A DNA stretch of 64,000 nt from Saxidomus purpurata (GCA_022818135.1 JAFMSR010000013.1:31912274-31976273); one strand, 5' to 3'. Numbered from the stretch's first letter, positions 11,801 through 22,349 are shown. The notes: generated by a model not told the origin, from the sequence alone. Program-made: numbers and translations.

Positions 11801-14540
11801 TGTGTTGTTTATTGAACACCTCATTTGCTAATTTTATTGCAGTATTTTAACACTATAAGATTGATAAATGACATCTGTCTTGTAATCAGTACTCATCTTG
11901 GATCTCTCTATGGTAAGGCCAGAGTTTTTATATCTCTTGGTTTATGCGACTGCCTGTCCTATTTTTTGAAAAGGTAGAATAACAATGACATTATGAACTG
12001 ACATTTTATTTTTATTATTTCCGCTGTTCCGACTCCACAGACTAGTTAATGAAGTGTCAGAATAGTAGGGATATATAATTGAAAGTAATTATTTTAAAGT
12101 GTTTATTTTGTTCGAAAATGACGATTATTGACAGGTGCAGTAGACTGATGTTCAATATGTGCTCTGTTCAATACAGTAGGAAAAGTCCTTCATACTCAAT
12201 ATTTAAGAAAACTTCCCATAAACCAAGCAATATAAAAACTCTGGCCTAAAATTGGCACTGATATAAAGTTTTAAATAGCGATGATGCAATACATGTTCTT
12301 GATCCCTAGTTGAACTTCCATGTTAAAGATTTTGGTACAAAAATGTAGTTGCAATTTTTACATTCACATCACAAGAAAGTTCATATATAAAATTAAATCA
12401 ATATTTGATATATACTAAACATATAAGAAGATATCAGATTTATCAATGACAAATATGCCTATGCATTTTTTCTTTCATAAAAGAATAAGCTCTTATCCTT
12501 CTATCACTTTGGAAAGTACCATAAATTGTTAAAAAATTGAATAGCTCACAGTGCAGATCATGATCAGACAGCAAAATAATGAATAGCTTACAGTGCAGAT
12601 CATGATCAGACAGCAAAATAATGAATAGCTTACAGTGCAGATCATGATCAGACAGCAAAATAATGAATAGCTTACAGTGCAGATCATGATCAGACAGAAA
12701 AATAATGAATAGCTTACAGTGCAGATCATGATCAGACAGCATAATAATGAATAACTTACAATGCAGATCATGATCAGACAGCAAAATAATGAAAGTGCAG
12801 ATCATGATCAGACAGCAAAATAATGAAAGTGCAGATCATGATCAGACAGCTAAATAATGAAAGTGCAGATCATGATCAGACAGCTAAATAATGCATAGCA
12901 AACAGTGCAGATCATGATCAGACAGCAAAAATTAAAAAGCTGACAGTGCAGATCATGACCAGCCAACATACAATGAATAGCTTACAGTGCAGATCATGAT
13001 CAGACAGCAAAAAAATGAATAGCCAACAGTGCAGATTATGATCAGACAGCAAAATAATGACGCCTAGAGCTTAGATATTCAGCATGTGGCAATAATTGAC
13101 TCTCTACCAAGATTGTTCAAATCATGACCTCAGGGTCAAAATTAACCCTGCCTGGGGGGTGGGGTCTTTTGATTTTACATAGGCTTATTAAGAGGATATC
13201 ATGAGCCAAAGGTAAAAATTGATCCTTTCTGCTATTAATAACCTTTTATTTTTGCCAATGGTAGACAGGTGAGCGATACAGGGCCATCATGGCCCTCTTG
13301 TTCATACAACACCTTAGCCCTGCGTATTCGGACTTACATTCTATGCTGCCATCGAAGGTAGTTAAAAGAATAACACTTACTTAAACCTGTTTAAGCCCGC
13401 ATCCTTATCTCTTTAGAACACCAATATATACATATAGAAATGTAGTTTCCTCCACATACTACAACTATAAGAGGGGTAAACAATGAAACACTTACCGTCC
13501 GATAACATGTTCTCTCACATCTGCTCTACTCTTGGAAAATCAGCATCCAAGATGGCGGACAATCTTTCCGAAGGGGCCGTCCCAGATTCAGGGCAGACTC
13601 GCTGTTTTGCTTTCAGTGACTCTGCTTTTGGAGTCGCAAAAGTTTTGACAAAGCTTTGCCTACCTGGTGATTGGTCCTGGCCCCCTTCCGGGTAGAGGTG
13701 ATATCAATGCCGACTACCTCGGCGGAGCAAGTCGGCTCAAACTCAGACCAGGAACTAAGGTCAACAGCTGACCGCCACCTATTTAGAACAGAAGCAGCAA
13801 CCACTTAGTCCACATTGGTGACCGCCTGTTGCTCCCCTAATCCATAAATGGTAAAGTCATTTGCCAGGTCCAGTTACTACAGATATTGCAGTCTTAGTAA
13901 TTTTCAACCGTTTTGCCCACTACTTTAATTTGAGTTGTTTGGATTGCTTGCTCTTTCTTATCCAGCATCTGAAAGAAATAATATTTTATTTTCAAATTTG
14001 AATCGTAACCATAAAAGAAAGTAATGGAAGTAATGAGTTTACTGGCAAACATATACTTTAATTTCAGGGATTTCTAGCGAACTTGGGATGCCTACGTATA
14101 AAGATGGGTCAATTAAAGATTTAGACGAATGTGTCGGAAAAAAGGTTGTAAAATTTGGTAAGACAACCAATCTCACAGCAGGCCGATGTTTAACTAGTGG
14201 TGCAGCAGTACGGGTCAGCGACTTTCGTAATCACACTGTAACGTGCCCAAATACACTCGAAACACGCTCTCACTGTATGATTCAACAATTTCAAATACAA
14301 GGGATCAGTCGACATAAAGGGGATTCCGGAGCTGAAGAGATCAGGGGACATTTTTGTGACAAAGGGGATTCTGGAGCTGGTATTTTTCTTGTAAATGACG
14401 ACATAAGTCTTTCATGTGTTGGAATAGTAATTGGACGAGTAGAAGGAGACGGGACCTGCATAGCTACGCCAATCACAACGGTTCTAAACAAGTTATCAAG
14501 AGCACATGGTTATGACGTTACTCTAAAGAAATTTTCGTAA
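5348..14540 (+). CDS. DZIP3/HEPN-like N-terminus fused to an intracellular trypsin-like protease (five coding exons)
   Basis: Coding exons are 5348-5875, 6470-6601, 7522-7573, 8374-10584 and 14068-14540, giving 1131 codons plus TAA. All junctions are GT-AG and the phases agree (0, 0, 1, 1). An in-frame TAG lies just upstream of the ATG within the same exon, whose acceptor is at 5312/5313, so an untranslated exon must lie further left. Residues 1-220 are cysteine-rich and resemble the N-terminal region of bivalve DZIP3/HEPN-like proteins. The middle is unassigned, with one LRR-like stretch. Residues about 850-1131 form a chymotrypsin-fold protease with candidate His891, Asp947 and Ser1076. No signal peptide, membrane segment or Walker A motif is seen, so a cytosolic or nuclear place is inferred. 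FAM111-type intracellular proteases are the nearest known parallel. The assignment rests on motifs alone; the exact family is uncertain. Confidence 0.8.
6470..6601 (+). CDS. Exon 2 of the protease gene
   Basis: The exon encodes residues 177-220 in phase 0 on both sides (44 codons), between TATTTTTAG and GTGAAT. The product (VITICRKVKQSAVNC... to ...IGELKR) looks helical and amphipathic and continues the N-terminal region. It is too short for a separate call, but the open frame, acceptor, donor and matching phase together support it. Confidence 0.7.
6913..7049. mobile_element. Long hairpin MITE in intron 2
   Basis: Arms of about 60 bp, starting GTTAACGCACGTTTTTTCGT and ending with its complement, flank a short GC-rich loop, with only a few mismatches. 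A related arm (GTTAACACACGTTTTTTC) reappears at 7300-7317. The words TTCTAGCATAAA (7053-7064) and TTTATGCTAGAA (7356-7367) form a second inverted pair to the right, so the insertion may be compound and extend to about 7368. Confidence 0.7.
7522..7573 (+). CDS. Exon 3 of the protease gene (52-nt microexon)
   Basis: Between CTTTTTGAAG and GTAGTT the exon gives IAKSLSGNGNKDCQTES plus one nucleotide (phase 1). The leftover G joins AT at 8374 to make GAT, which keeps the frame open into exon 4. The polar, low-complexity product is probably a linker. It is called on splice signals and phase only. Confidence 0.55.
7978..8060 (-). mobile_element. tRNA-like sequence, probable SINE head (intron 3)
   Basis: On the minus strand a perfect A box (TGGCCAAGTGG, 8052-8042) is followed by a B box (GGATTCGATCC) near 7989-7979. 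The spacing is longer than in most tRNAs, so a tRNA-derived SINE is more likely than a gene. Confidence 0.45.
8374..10584 (+). CDS. Exon 4: large unassigned region and first half of the trypsin-like domain
   Basis: This 2211-nt exon encodes residues 238-975. The acceptor is AATTACAG and the donor is G|GTAAGT, phase 1 at both ends. Residues 260-840 are mixed alpha/beta with an acidic DDDDDV run and one LRR-like stretch (IPKLETLILKSCSF). I recognise no nucleotide-binding motif. The protease begins near Met855 (MGCSIG...GASLGPFVEY). GFLTACHLF carries the candidate catalytic His891, equivalent to TAAHC in trypsins. VDASLVKI carries the candidate Asp947, equivalent to D-[IA]-A-L. The domain is completed by exon 5, 3.5 kb downstream. 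Confidence 0.85.
10585..11211. other. Left part of intron 4
   Basis: AT-rich intron sequence after the GTAAGT donor. An odd palindrome, GACGGACCGTCCGTC, lies near 10892. No other feature is evident before the pearl element. Confidence 0.6.
11212..13303 (-). mobile_element. Helitron-like 'pearl' element in intron 4, reverse orientation
   Basis: The left end is a hairpin made of AGCTCACCTGAG and CTCAGGGTGAGCT (11212-11230), then a GTCCGTCGTCCGTCGGACGTCC microsatellite. About three and a half degenerate core units of 144-146 bp follow (marker AAAACTAGGTCAC near 11388, 11533 and 11677). The right end (GGGCCATCATGGCCCTCTTGTT, read in parts) is the complement of the start of the element at 35678. 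The middle carries unrelated AT-rich DNA and a 42-bp minisatellite. Bivalve pearl elements have this order: terminus, tandem core, microsatellite, 3' hairpin. Confidence 0.65.
12538..13062. repeat. 42-bp minisatellite, 13 units, each with GATCATGATC
   Basis: Thirteen units carry GCAGATCATGATCAGACAGC. Most are 42 bp apart and three lose 8 bp to become 34 bp. Units 11 and 13 carry single changes in the palindrome. Because 42 is a multiple of three, the minus strand shows a false repetitive open frame. Confidence 0.9.
13304..14067. other. Right part of intron 4 with a GC-richer block
   Basis: 13480-13830 is less AT-rich than its surroundings. It contains CCAAGATGGCGGAC (YY1-like) and, on the minus strand, GGACG|GTAAGT, a strong donor context. 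It may be a 5' exon of an antisense transcript or an old LTR-type insertion. The intron ends with a good acceptor, TTAATTTCAG at 14058-14067. Confidence 0.35.
14068..14540 (+). CDS. Exon 5: second half of the trypsin-like domain, with doubled GDSGA motif
   Basis: The exon encodes residues 975 (split codon) to 1131 and the TAA stop. KFGKTTNLTAG (1003-1013) matches the 'K.GRTTGLT.G' strand of intracellular trypsin-like proteases. Two GDSGA motifs occur exactly 45 nt apart (14319-14333 and 14364-14378). The second (Ser1076) is followed by GIFLVNDD...CVGIVIG and is the canonical nucleophile position. The first (Ser1061) lies in a degenerate copy of the same loop. Glycine-rich VEGDGTCIATP follows, comparable to the substrate-pocket wall. 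The C-terminus is short and basic. Confidence 0.85.
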
Positions 14541-14553
14541 TATAGTGTTATTT

Positions 14554-14560
<7 letters not shown>

Positions 14561-14606
<46 letters not shown>
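14561..14606. repeat. GA dinucleotide microsatellite in the 3' UTR
   Basis: About 23 uninterrupted GA units begin roughly 20 bp after the stop codon of the protease gene. Confidence 0.95.
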
Positions 14607-14611
<5 letters not shown>

Positions 14612-14909
14612 TATATATAACAGTGTGTTAAGTACATGTCGATAAGTTACTGTACCGTGTTAGTTCTAGAATATTTCACTGATCAATTTATTTTGTAAAG
14701 TTCATGTGTTTACATTTGTCAGTCATTGCATTTATTCATTTATTTTGATGAAAAGGCACATTTCTCAGTATGTAGTAATATTACAGGCAACTTGAACGTA
14801 CAAAGAAATCATCATTGTGATGTCTATCTTCACTCTGTCGTGAATATTTCACTTATTTTGTATTTTCCTAAAACATATTTTTGAATCATATAGTTGTCAC
14901 CAAACAGTG

Positions 14910-14915
14910 AATAAA
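14910..14915 (+). terminator. Candidate polyadenylation signal of the protease gene
   Basis: AATAAA lies 370 bp downstream of the stop codon in AT-rich sequence. It is the first clear canonical hexamer on this strand. Confidence 0.4.
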
Positions 14916-15235
14916 TACTCTAGCATAAATGTTAATTTACATTGTCTGGCTAAGTTATTGTCAATCATCCGATGTTACAGAAATCCTTATTAATCCATTA
15001 CATGTCATAATTTTACTTTCGCATGTACATTTCATATTATTTTCTTATGATGGCGTTCCAGAACTATTTGTGATTTTGACAGATTCTGTGACGTGAAGTA
15101 AACTTATGGTTTTCCATTGTTTGGAATTGCTCGTATCACTTTAGATCACCCAAATTTCTTTAATTAACGTTTCTTTAATTAACGTCAAGAATCTTAATAT
15201 GATTTGTATATTTTAAAGTCATATATGTTTTATCA

Positions 15236-15812
15236 TTAGGGGTGTAACGTCATGATAGTCGATACTATCGACTTATCGCGATTGTATCAGACCCGATAGT
15301 CAATAGTCATTACACTATCGATACTATCGCCGATAGTCTGAACAGCTATCGACTTTTCTCGATAGTTTTTTTCATTTTTGAATGCGTTATTTACATAAAA
15401 TGTAGTTGATTTTCCTTTGCCATAAAACGTATGTTTACATTACGGGCTATAATAAGTTATATATACGACGACGTTTCTGTTCCTAAAACATAGTTGTCGT
15501 CTTACCATCCATCAATCCATGACTTTGCATAGTGAACAATTTTAATGACGCGTATCTGTTCAATAAAGATGGTTTAGCATTCTTAATAAGTAACAATTAT
15601 ATTTATACTGAATTCAAGTTAATTACAGGTATTGATACAAACAAATTGAATCAAGTTGGTAAAAATATATAGTATGTGATAATGTAAACTATCGAAACTA
15701 TCGTGATAGTATCGCGATAGTGAAGCCAACTATTGATAGTCTATCGTGATAGTACTTTTAACTATCGATAACTATCGTGACAGTAAATTTGGCTGCAATA
15801 GTCAGCCCTAAA
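15236..15812. mobile_element. hAT-like non-autonomous element with CGATAGT clusters
   Basis: The left end starts TTAGGGGTGTAACG and the right end finishes CAGCCCTAA, the kind of termini seen in hAT elements. Both ends carry dense CGATAGT/ACTATCG words in both orientations (15255-15370 and 15690-15785). The centre is AT-rich and noncoding. No clear 8-bp duplication was found, so the boundaries are approximate. Confidence 0.55.
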
Positions 15813-16039
15813 AATTAGTATAGAGTAATATGCGACAAGCGAAAAAGTACACTTATGTGTTTAATTAATAAATGGTTTAAAAGAACGAATATTACCTCAG
15901 ATCAGATCTGTTGTAAACTGATTGACAAAAACCTCTAAAATATCCCTATAAATGCATAAAACAGTTTCTATGCACAATAAATGCTATAAATATAGTATAT
16001 TACCGGTAGTATATTAACTAGTTATAAGTCATATCTTCA

Positions 16040-16460
16040 CAAGCTGTATTATGGTACAGTATGTGTTAAAACGTAAAAACAAAATTACATATCGACAGTT
16101 GCGTCTAAGTTATAACTATCTATACAATATATTGCTTCTTGTTTTCAATATCATAAAACAGGTTTTGGCACTAATTTTTACCATGTTCTCGATAGTCAGT
16201 ACAAATATAAGTTTACCCTCATCACAGAGATTATTAAAATGCGTATGAACTACATTAGCCCTACTATAAAGATCATTTCTAATGGTTTGATATGCATTAC
16301 AGTGTAACAGTACATGCATTTCATTTTCAATGCCATTACTGCAGATTGGACAAAGTCGCTGATTTTCAGGAATGTTTTGATATCTACCAGTTTATCTACG
16401 TAGTGTGTCTTGTCGCCACAGGCACCTGGTTGTACTGTACGCGGATCGATGAAAAAACTT
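16040..16460 (-). mobile_element. Non-LTR retrotransposon remnant (C-terminal tail)
   Basis: The minus strand reads TGRYQNIPENQRLCPICSNG, then IENEMHVLLHC and a tail ending NVVHTHFNNLCDEGKLIFVL...TCFMILKTR. This matches the zinc-knuckle tail of invertebrate endonuclease-reverse transcriptases (RLC..C......E.H.L..C..Y). A stop precedes TGRYQ and there is no upstream RT, so it is a dead fragment. Confidence 0.65.
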
Positions 16461-18484
16461 TTCTGCTTTTGTTATACTCTCAAAATCCTAGGACCACTTT
16501 GAATTTAGTGATAGAGTAAAGTTCAATATCAAATACTTTTTCATTTTATTCATTGTATAACAACAAAAATTTCTACATATGCACTTGAAGTAAATGCCAA
16601 TAATCTTGTAAAATATTTTGTTCATTTTTAATCCTGTTCACCGACTTTCCAGCTGAGTGAATAGTATGTTGTAAGTTGCACGTGATGCACGTGTTTAGCT
16701 CAAAATGACACAAGTGTTTGAAATTAGACGGCCGCTCGATATCTTTAATTGAAAAACATAAAATGACCTGAATGTCAAATCAAGATACAAGGGGTCATAT
16801 TCCAGTAGCATCTTAAGTCAAGATTTTCCGTAAAATTAACATTTTCCTTAACATAATTAAAAAAGAAGAATGTGCATTGCATTGGTAGATATTATCACGC
16901 GAGACGCTCTACAGAGGAATACTTCATGAAAATTGGTGTTGATTGAATATGTAATTTGTTGTTAAGTTTTTTGTTAACAATATTGTTTTTATGAACTTGT
17001 TATCTCAATGATATACATAGCATCAGGGTCTGATAGCATGTGATATAAAATGGTTGCAAATCGATTATTTTTGTAATATTTTAGTCAAACCATTATTTTT
17101 GTAATATTTTAGTCGACAGATAAGTAAACATTTTTTGTCATTTTCAGCTTGTATATTGATCGTAGAACAAAGAGCAGAAATTGTTAAAAACTTTCAACCG
17201 TCTTGAAATGTAATGTTTTTGATATATTTCAAATTTCAGAACGATTTGTTTCCAATTAGTTAACTTATTGCACAATATCAGGAATACTCTTCGGCGGTGA
17301 ATATTTTACGTATTTCTTTGTGTATAACAACATTATATAATTACATAACTACATATTTATTAATGACATGTATTTCCATAGAAACAATTCAGACCTATGT
17401 CTGTGACTTTTTTTGCATGTTGTTTTGTAATATATTTCATCTGTATTGTGTAATAAACGTCAGATAATTTTTCCAGTCTTCTGTGTCTGTCCCATAACCA
17501 CTTAAAAACCCTCATATGAGTTTTACGAAATTGTGGTCAATTTTTCATCTATCTAGACAGTATGCGGAACCTAAACATACAGGCTCAAGGCCATGATCAC
17601 AGTTTGAGGTAATTGGTTTTTCATGTCTGCTCCATACCTCCTAAACTCATTGAAGGATTTTCAGACTTGGATCAAATGTTAATGACAAAAAGACGATCAT
17701 GTAGAACCCATGTAGGCTGAAGACCAGCGTCACATTTATGGGTCAAACATTATCTCCTGAACCACTAAAAGATTTTCATGAAACTTGGGTTAAGTGTTCG
17801 TCTCAGTAATACAATGAAGAACCAGCGTAGTATTCAAAGGTCACGAGACTCAATCTCCTTAACCACTAAAAGAATTCTCAAATGTCAAAAGTCAAATGTT
17901 CATCTTGCCAAGAGGACATGCAGATTCCAAGATGAGATAAAAATATTGAAAGAATTAAAGTTATTCTAGAAAAGAAAAACAAAATAAACGTGGTTTCATT
18001 GGACGGAATGTTTATTAGAACATCACAGTAAATGAAGCATGCCTACAAAAACTGACATTCCATATATAATTACTTTTCTCAATAGTTTGTGTCTATCACA
18101 GTGAGCAAACAAAGAAATTATAAGGTTATTAAATAGTTCATGTAAATACATTTATTAACGTGGAAATGTTTCTTTATCAAGAAAGAGATGAGACATATTT
18201 ATATGATGATCTCTCCGCATTGGTAAAATGACTGCAACAGTACTGATGATTTAAACACAACATGAATTCTACTAAAATAAAAGATAAATTTATATAAAAA
18301 TTGTCTTGATACATGTACAACTCAGCTTCACTGTTGGAAGGCAAACATTTTGTTTCCTACATAAACACCAATCCAAACCATCCTGTGAACTCTTTCAAGG
18401 ATCAAACTACTACAATTTGTTTTATTTGTATCCAGAAAACAGACTGATATCATAAATTGCTAAAGAAATCATTCTTGAAAACAC
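16461..18484. other. Noncoding stretch with degenerate pearl-type words
   Basis: 17480-17900 carries short motifs shared with pearl cores (CTAAACCACTAAAAGATTTTCATGAAACTTGG-like, in parts). No coding exon is seen. A 26-bp AT-rich repeat (ATTATTTTTGTAATATTTTAGTC, in parts) is doubled at 17062-17115. Confidence 0.4.
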
Positions 18485-18984
18485 NNNNNNNNNNNNNNNN
18501 NNNNNNNNNNNNNNNNNNNNNNNNNNNNNNNNNNNNNNNNNNNNNNNNNNNNNNNNNNNNNNNNNNNNNNNNNNNNNNNNNNNNNNNNNNNNNNNNNNNN
18601 NNNNNNNNNNNNNNNNNNNNNNNNNNNNNNNNNNNNNNNNNNNNNNNNNNNNNNNNNNNNNNNNNNNNNNNNNNNNNNNNNNNNNNNNNNNNNNNNNNNN
18701 NNNNNNNNNNNNNNNNNNNNNNNNNNNNNNNNNNNNNNNNNNNNNNNNNNNNNNNNNNNNNNNNNNNNNNNNNNNNNNNNNNNNNNNNNNNNNNNNNNNN
18801 NNNNNNNNNNNNNNNNNNNNNNNNNNNNNNNNNNNNNNNNNNNNNNNNNNNNNNNNNNNNNNNNNNNNNNNNNNNNNNNNNNNNNNNNNNNNNNNNNNNN
18901 NNNNNNNNNNNNNNNNNNNNNNNNNNNNNNNNNNNNNNNNNNNNNNNNNNNNNNNNNNNNNNNNNNNNNNNNNNNNNNNNNNNN
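18485..18984. other. Assembly gap of exactly 500 N
   Basis: Five hundred ambiguous bases, a conventional placeholder length. The true distance between the flanks is unknown. Confidence 1.
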
Positions 18985-20704
18985 TAATTAGATTAATTGA
19001 AAATTACTACTGGGTTATTAAAATTATTGTCAAGAATTTGAGTTAACTGCATACAGTGTTTTCTTTGCTTAAGAGTTTTTTTCCTTTCTATTTTTTTTAA
19101 TTTCTTTTACACGTATTTATCAGTCTGCTGTGAGCTAGTTTTTCATTCCATGTGACCCAGTTTAAAGTTCAGCAAGGTTTCATCAACCTTCTGGAAAACT
19201 TTTATGATATCTGGGTACAACAATTGCCTTAAACATTTTCATGTTTTGATGGTTTGACCTGGTGACCTATTTTTTCAAACTGTATGACCAAGTTTCAGAT
19301 TCAACCTAGAATTTATCCAGACAAAATATAATGATAAGGAGTACAAATGTGGCCACCAAAGAGTTTACACAATTTTTCTCTGTGATCTAGTTTTTGACCT
19401 TATGTGACCTAGATTCAAACTCTACATAGGGTTTATCAACACAAACATACATGCTAATTTTCATGATAAAAGGGTATAAAATGTGGCTTCTGTAGAGTTC
19501 ACAAGACTATTCAATGTTCTGACCCAGTGAAATATTTTGCCTTAAATAACAATTAAAGTTTGAAGCTCTACCTAACATTCATCAATAAAATCATTCAGAC
19601 AAATTTTGATTATGATTGGGTGATTTAATTGGGTGTTTTGTCTAAACGTTGCCTCTGAATGGTTGATGATTTGACCTGGTGACCTCTAACTACAACTAGA
19701 ATTAATTCATCAAAGTAAACATTCTTGTCAACTTTCATAATGACATGGTACAAAATATGGCCTCAAGCATGTTCACAAGATTTGTCTATGATTTGAACTG
19801 GTGATCTAGTTTATTACCGCATGTTACTTAGTTTCACCAAGGCCAAGCTTAAGATTAAGGTAAGTCAAACTTGAAACCTGCATTACAAACTGTACTGATG
19901 GCATAAATCTCATTTCTGAAACTTTGAAAACTGGGAATTAGGTCAGTAGGTAAAGGTCAGTAAATGTTGAAAGTAAGAATCTACATGCAAAACTGTATGC
20001 ACGTTCTAAATTTCATTGATATAGCTTCAAAAACAAATAGCAGGTCAGGGTCAAGGCCAACGACGGTCAAAAACAGGAAAGTTGGACAAGGTCAGCCAAT
20101 GTTAGTTGAAATCTACATGCAAAACTGTATACATGGTTCAAATTTCATTGATTTAGCTCCAAAAACAGAAAGTAGGCCAGTAGGTCAAGGTCTACCAAAG
20201 ACTAGTTAAAATCTGCATGCAAAACTATCCATGTAGCTGTAGCTTCGAAAAACAGGAAAAAAGGTCAAAGTTTACATAAGTTCAACAAGACATGCATTCT
20301 GGCCAACTTTCAAAATGATTGGGCACAACATTGGGCTTTTAGAGTGTTCAAATTTGATAGGTGACCTAGTTTTTGACCAAACATGACCAAGTCTTGAACT
20401 TGACCAACAGTTCACAATGAAAAACATTCTGACCAACTTTCCAACTAGTTCTGTACAAAATTTGGCTTCAAAAGTGTAGGCAAGATTATTCTATGATTTT
20501 ACCTGGTCACCCTAGTTTTTCACCTCATATGACCCAAATTCAAGCTTGTTCATAGACACAACTGATTCAGAGTAAAATGTGGCTTCTAAAGGTTTTTCTA
20601 TTATTTGGTTTAGTCTATAATCCCACATGATCTACTACTTGAGTACATCTTGACAAACATTCTGACCAACTTTCAGGTTGTGTACGAATTTGGCTTCTAC
20701 AGTA

Positions 20705-22349
20705 CACGCAAGGTATTTTTTCCAATTGTCACCCATCACCGCGATGTCCAGCCATCGTGACCACGCGAATAAGGTCACCTAAATGCCCCCGAGTCACCCG
20801 TCACCGCGAATTAGCGTGTCCGGTCGCGGTGACTTGTCACGGTGTTTTGCGGTGTCCACATTCGGGTCGAGACTTGAATATTTGTTATGTTTTTTAACTG
20901 ATTAACTTTAAATTATCAATAAAAAAATAGAAAAATAATTGTAATTTGATGTTTTTCGAAACCTCCCGACACCCAAAAATCGATTTAATTACGATGCCGC
21001 TATCAACAAACTAACATACTGAAGGATCGAGTAAAACAACCCTGGCAACACAATCAATTAAATAAACAAACTTACTTTAACTATTCCAAACTTATGATTT
21101 AATAATCCAAAATATCAATCTATTGTCAATGTCTCAAACTGTTTCTTTTTAATACCACGTGCTCACTAATATCAAAGAAACCGGGCATCGCGGCGGTATT
21201 CTTTGATCTCATGACACCTGCTGTTTCATCTTTGATATAGAAAGCACTTTGCAGTAAAAATAACTTTATTTGGCAAAATGAAAAAAAATATAACTGGGAA
21301 AGCATGGACGTTGGCAGTTACTGAAAAATTGTAAATGACAAAACAAAAAATACGCTGCGAACAAGCAACTTGTTTTGATATTCAAGATTTCTTTATTAAT
21401 AATGTGCATTTAGGTAATAATCCAGTTGTTTGTGTGAATCCGTACGAAATAATAAAATTGAATATAAAAGAAAGCATAATTCGCAACAAGAGAGGTCTCA
21501 CAACTGAACCTTGCGGTACACCAAATATAGCAGACGGTAATTTTGTTTTGGAAACACAACATTCGAAACTTTTTAATATAAATCTAGATCATTTTTTTTG
21601 CATTTGAAAATTAACGAACATTGGACAATAATTATTACAATAATTTAGATATTTACGCACTTTCGATGCATTGTCTGTCAACTTTCGTAAGACAAGGGAT
21701 ACTCAAAATCTCCTCAGACAAATATGATTGATAGTTATCGTGTCAAATAGCTTGGGTTTGCAAACGATTTTTTGAGTTAAATATGTCATCCTTTATTACA
21801 GGCATTATTTTTCACACCCACCGTGATTGACAAAAGGCAAGTTGGGAATAAAAAGATTGACCAATTACGGCACATTGTTAACGTGATTTGTTATTTTAAA
21901 TCTACATAAACGTGATAATATAAGTTCAGGTAGGAAAGAAAATGTTTTGAAACAATTACATGTATATCTAAAAATGATGATTTTTACGCAGTGATACTCG
22001 AGCGGCACTTCGGAACAGAAATACCGCGGCGACGATGTGCTAATAATAGAGACCATAGATGAAAAATAAAAAGTATTTACAGAAATTGATGTATTCTACA
22101 TTTTGTACATCAATAAATATAATAAAATAATTGTAAAATACTTTATTTCAGTGGAGTTGGTCACCGCGATTCACCGCGACCGGCCATCGTGAATCACCGC
22201 GACTGCATAACACAGCGCATCGTAAATGGTCGCGGTGGCCGTTTAGGTGACCAAAACTTTTTTAGGGTGACTGTGTCACCGTGACTGGTCACCTAGAATG
22301 AATTTCTGTCGCAGTGACTGGGTGACAATTGGAAAAAACACCTTGCGTG
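20705..22349. mobile_element. TA-flanked DNA element with about 30-bp TIRs and GC-rich subterminal repeats
   Basis: The left end CACGCAAGGTATTTTTTCC... continues into CAATTGTCACCC. The right end is its complement with one mismatch over about 30 bp. TA flanks both sides (20703-20704, 22350-22351), as in Tc1/mariner-type insertion. Subterminal regions are packed with TCACCGCGA/TCGCGGTGA words. The AT-rich middle holds a small fragment of a non-LTR reverse transcriptase tail (21480-21600). Confidence 0.65.
21400..21607 (+). mobile_element. Small non-LTR retrotransposon tail fragment
   Basis: The frame reads IIRNKRGLTTEPCGTPNIA, matching the 'K..G..TDPCGTP' signature found downstream of the RT domain in many animal LINEs. 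No other RT motif accompanies it. Confidence 0.45.

Noticed and set aside
12443..12805. Minus-strand 120-codon repetitive frame (SDHDLHCKLFII units)
   Set aside because: It is a by-product of the 42-bp minisatellite, whose period is a multiple of three; a second overlapping frame is equally open.
13560..13840. LTR retrotransposon primer-binding region (ATTGGTGACC near 13815)
   Set aside because: No paired LTRs, polypurine tract or gag/pol frame could be found.
18457..18987. Long 'open frame' of unknown residues
   Set aside because: It is translation through the 500-N gap.
21335..21607. A complete small gene starting at 21335
   Set aside because: Only the TEPCGTP part is recognisable and it belongs to a retrotransposon tail inside a DNA element.
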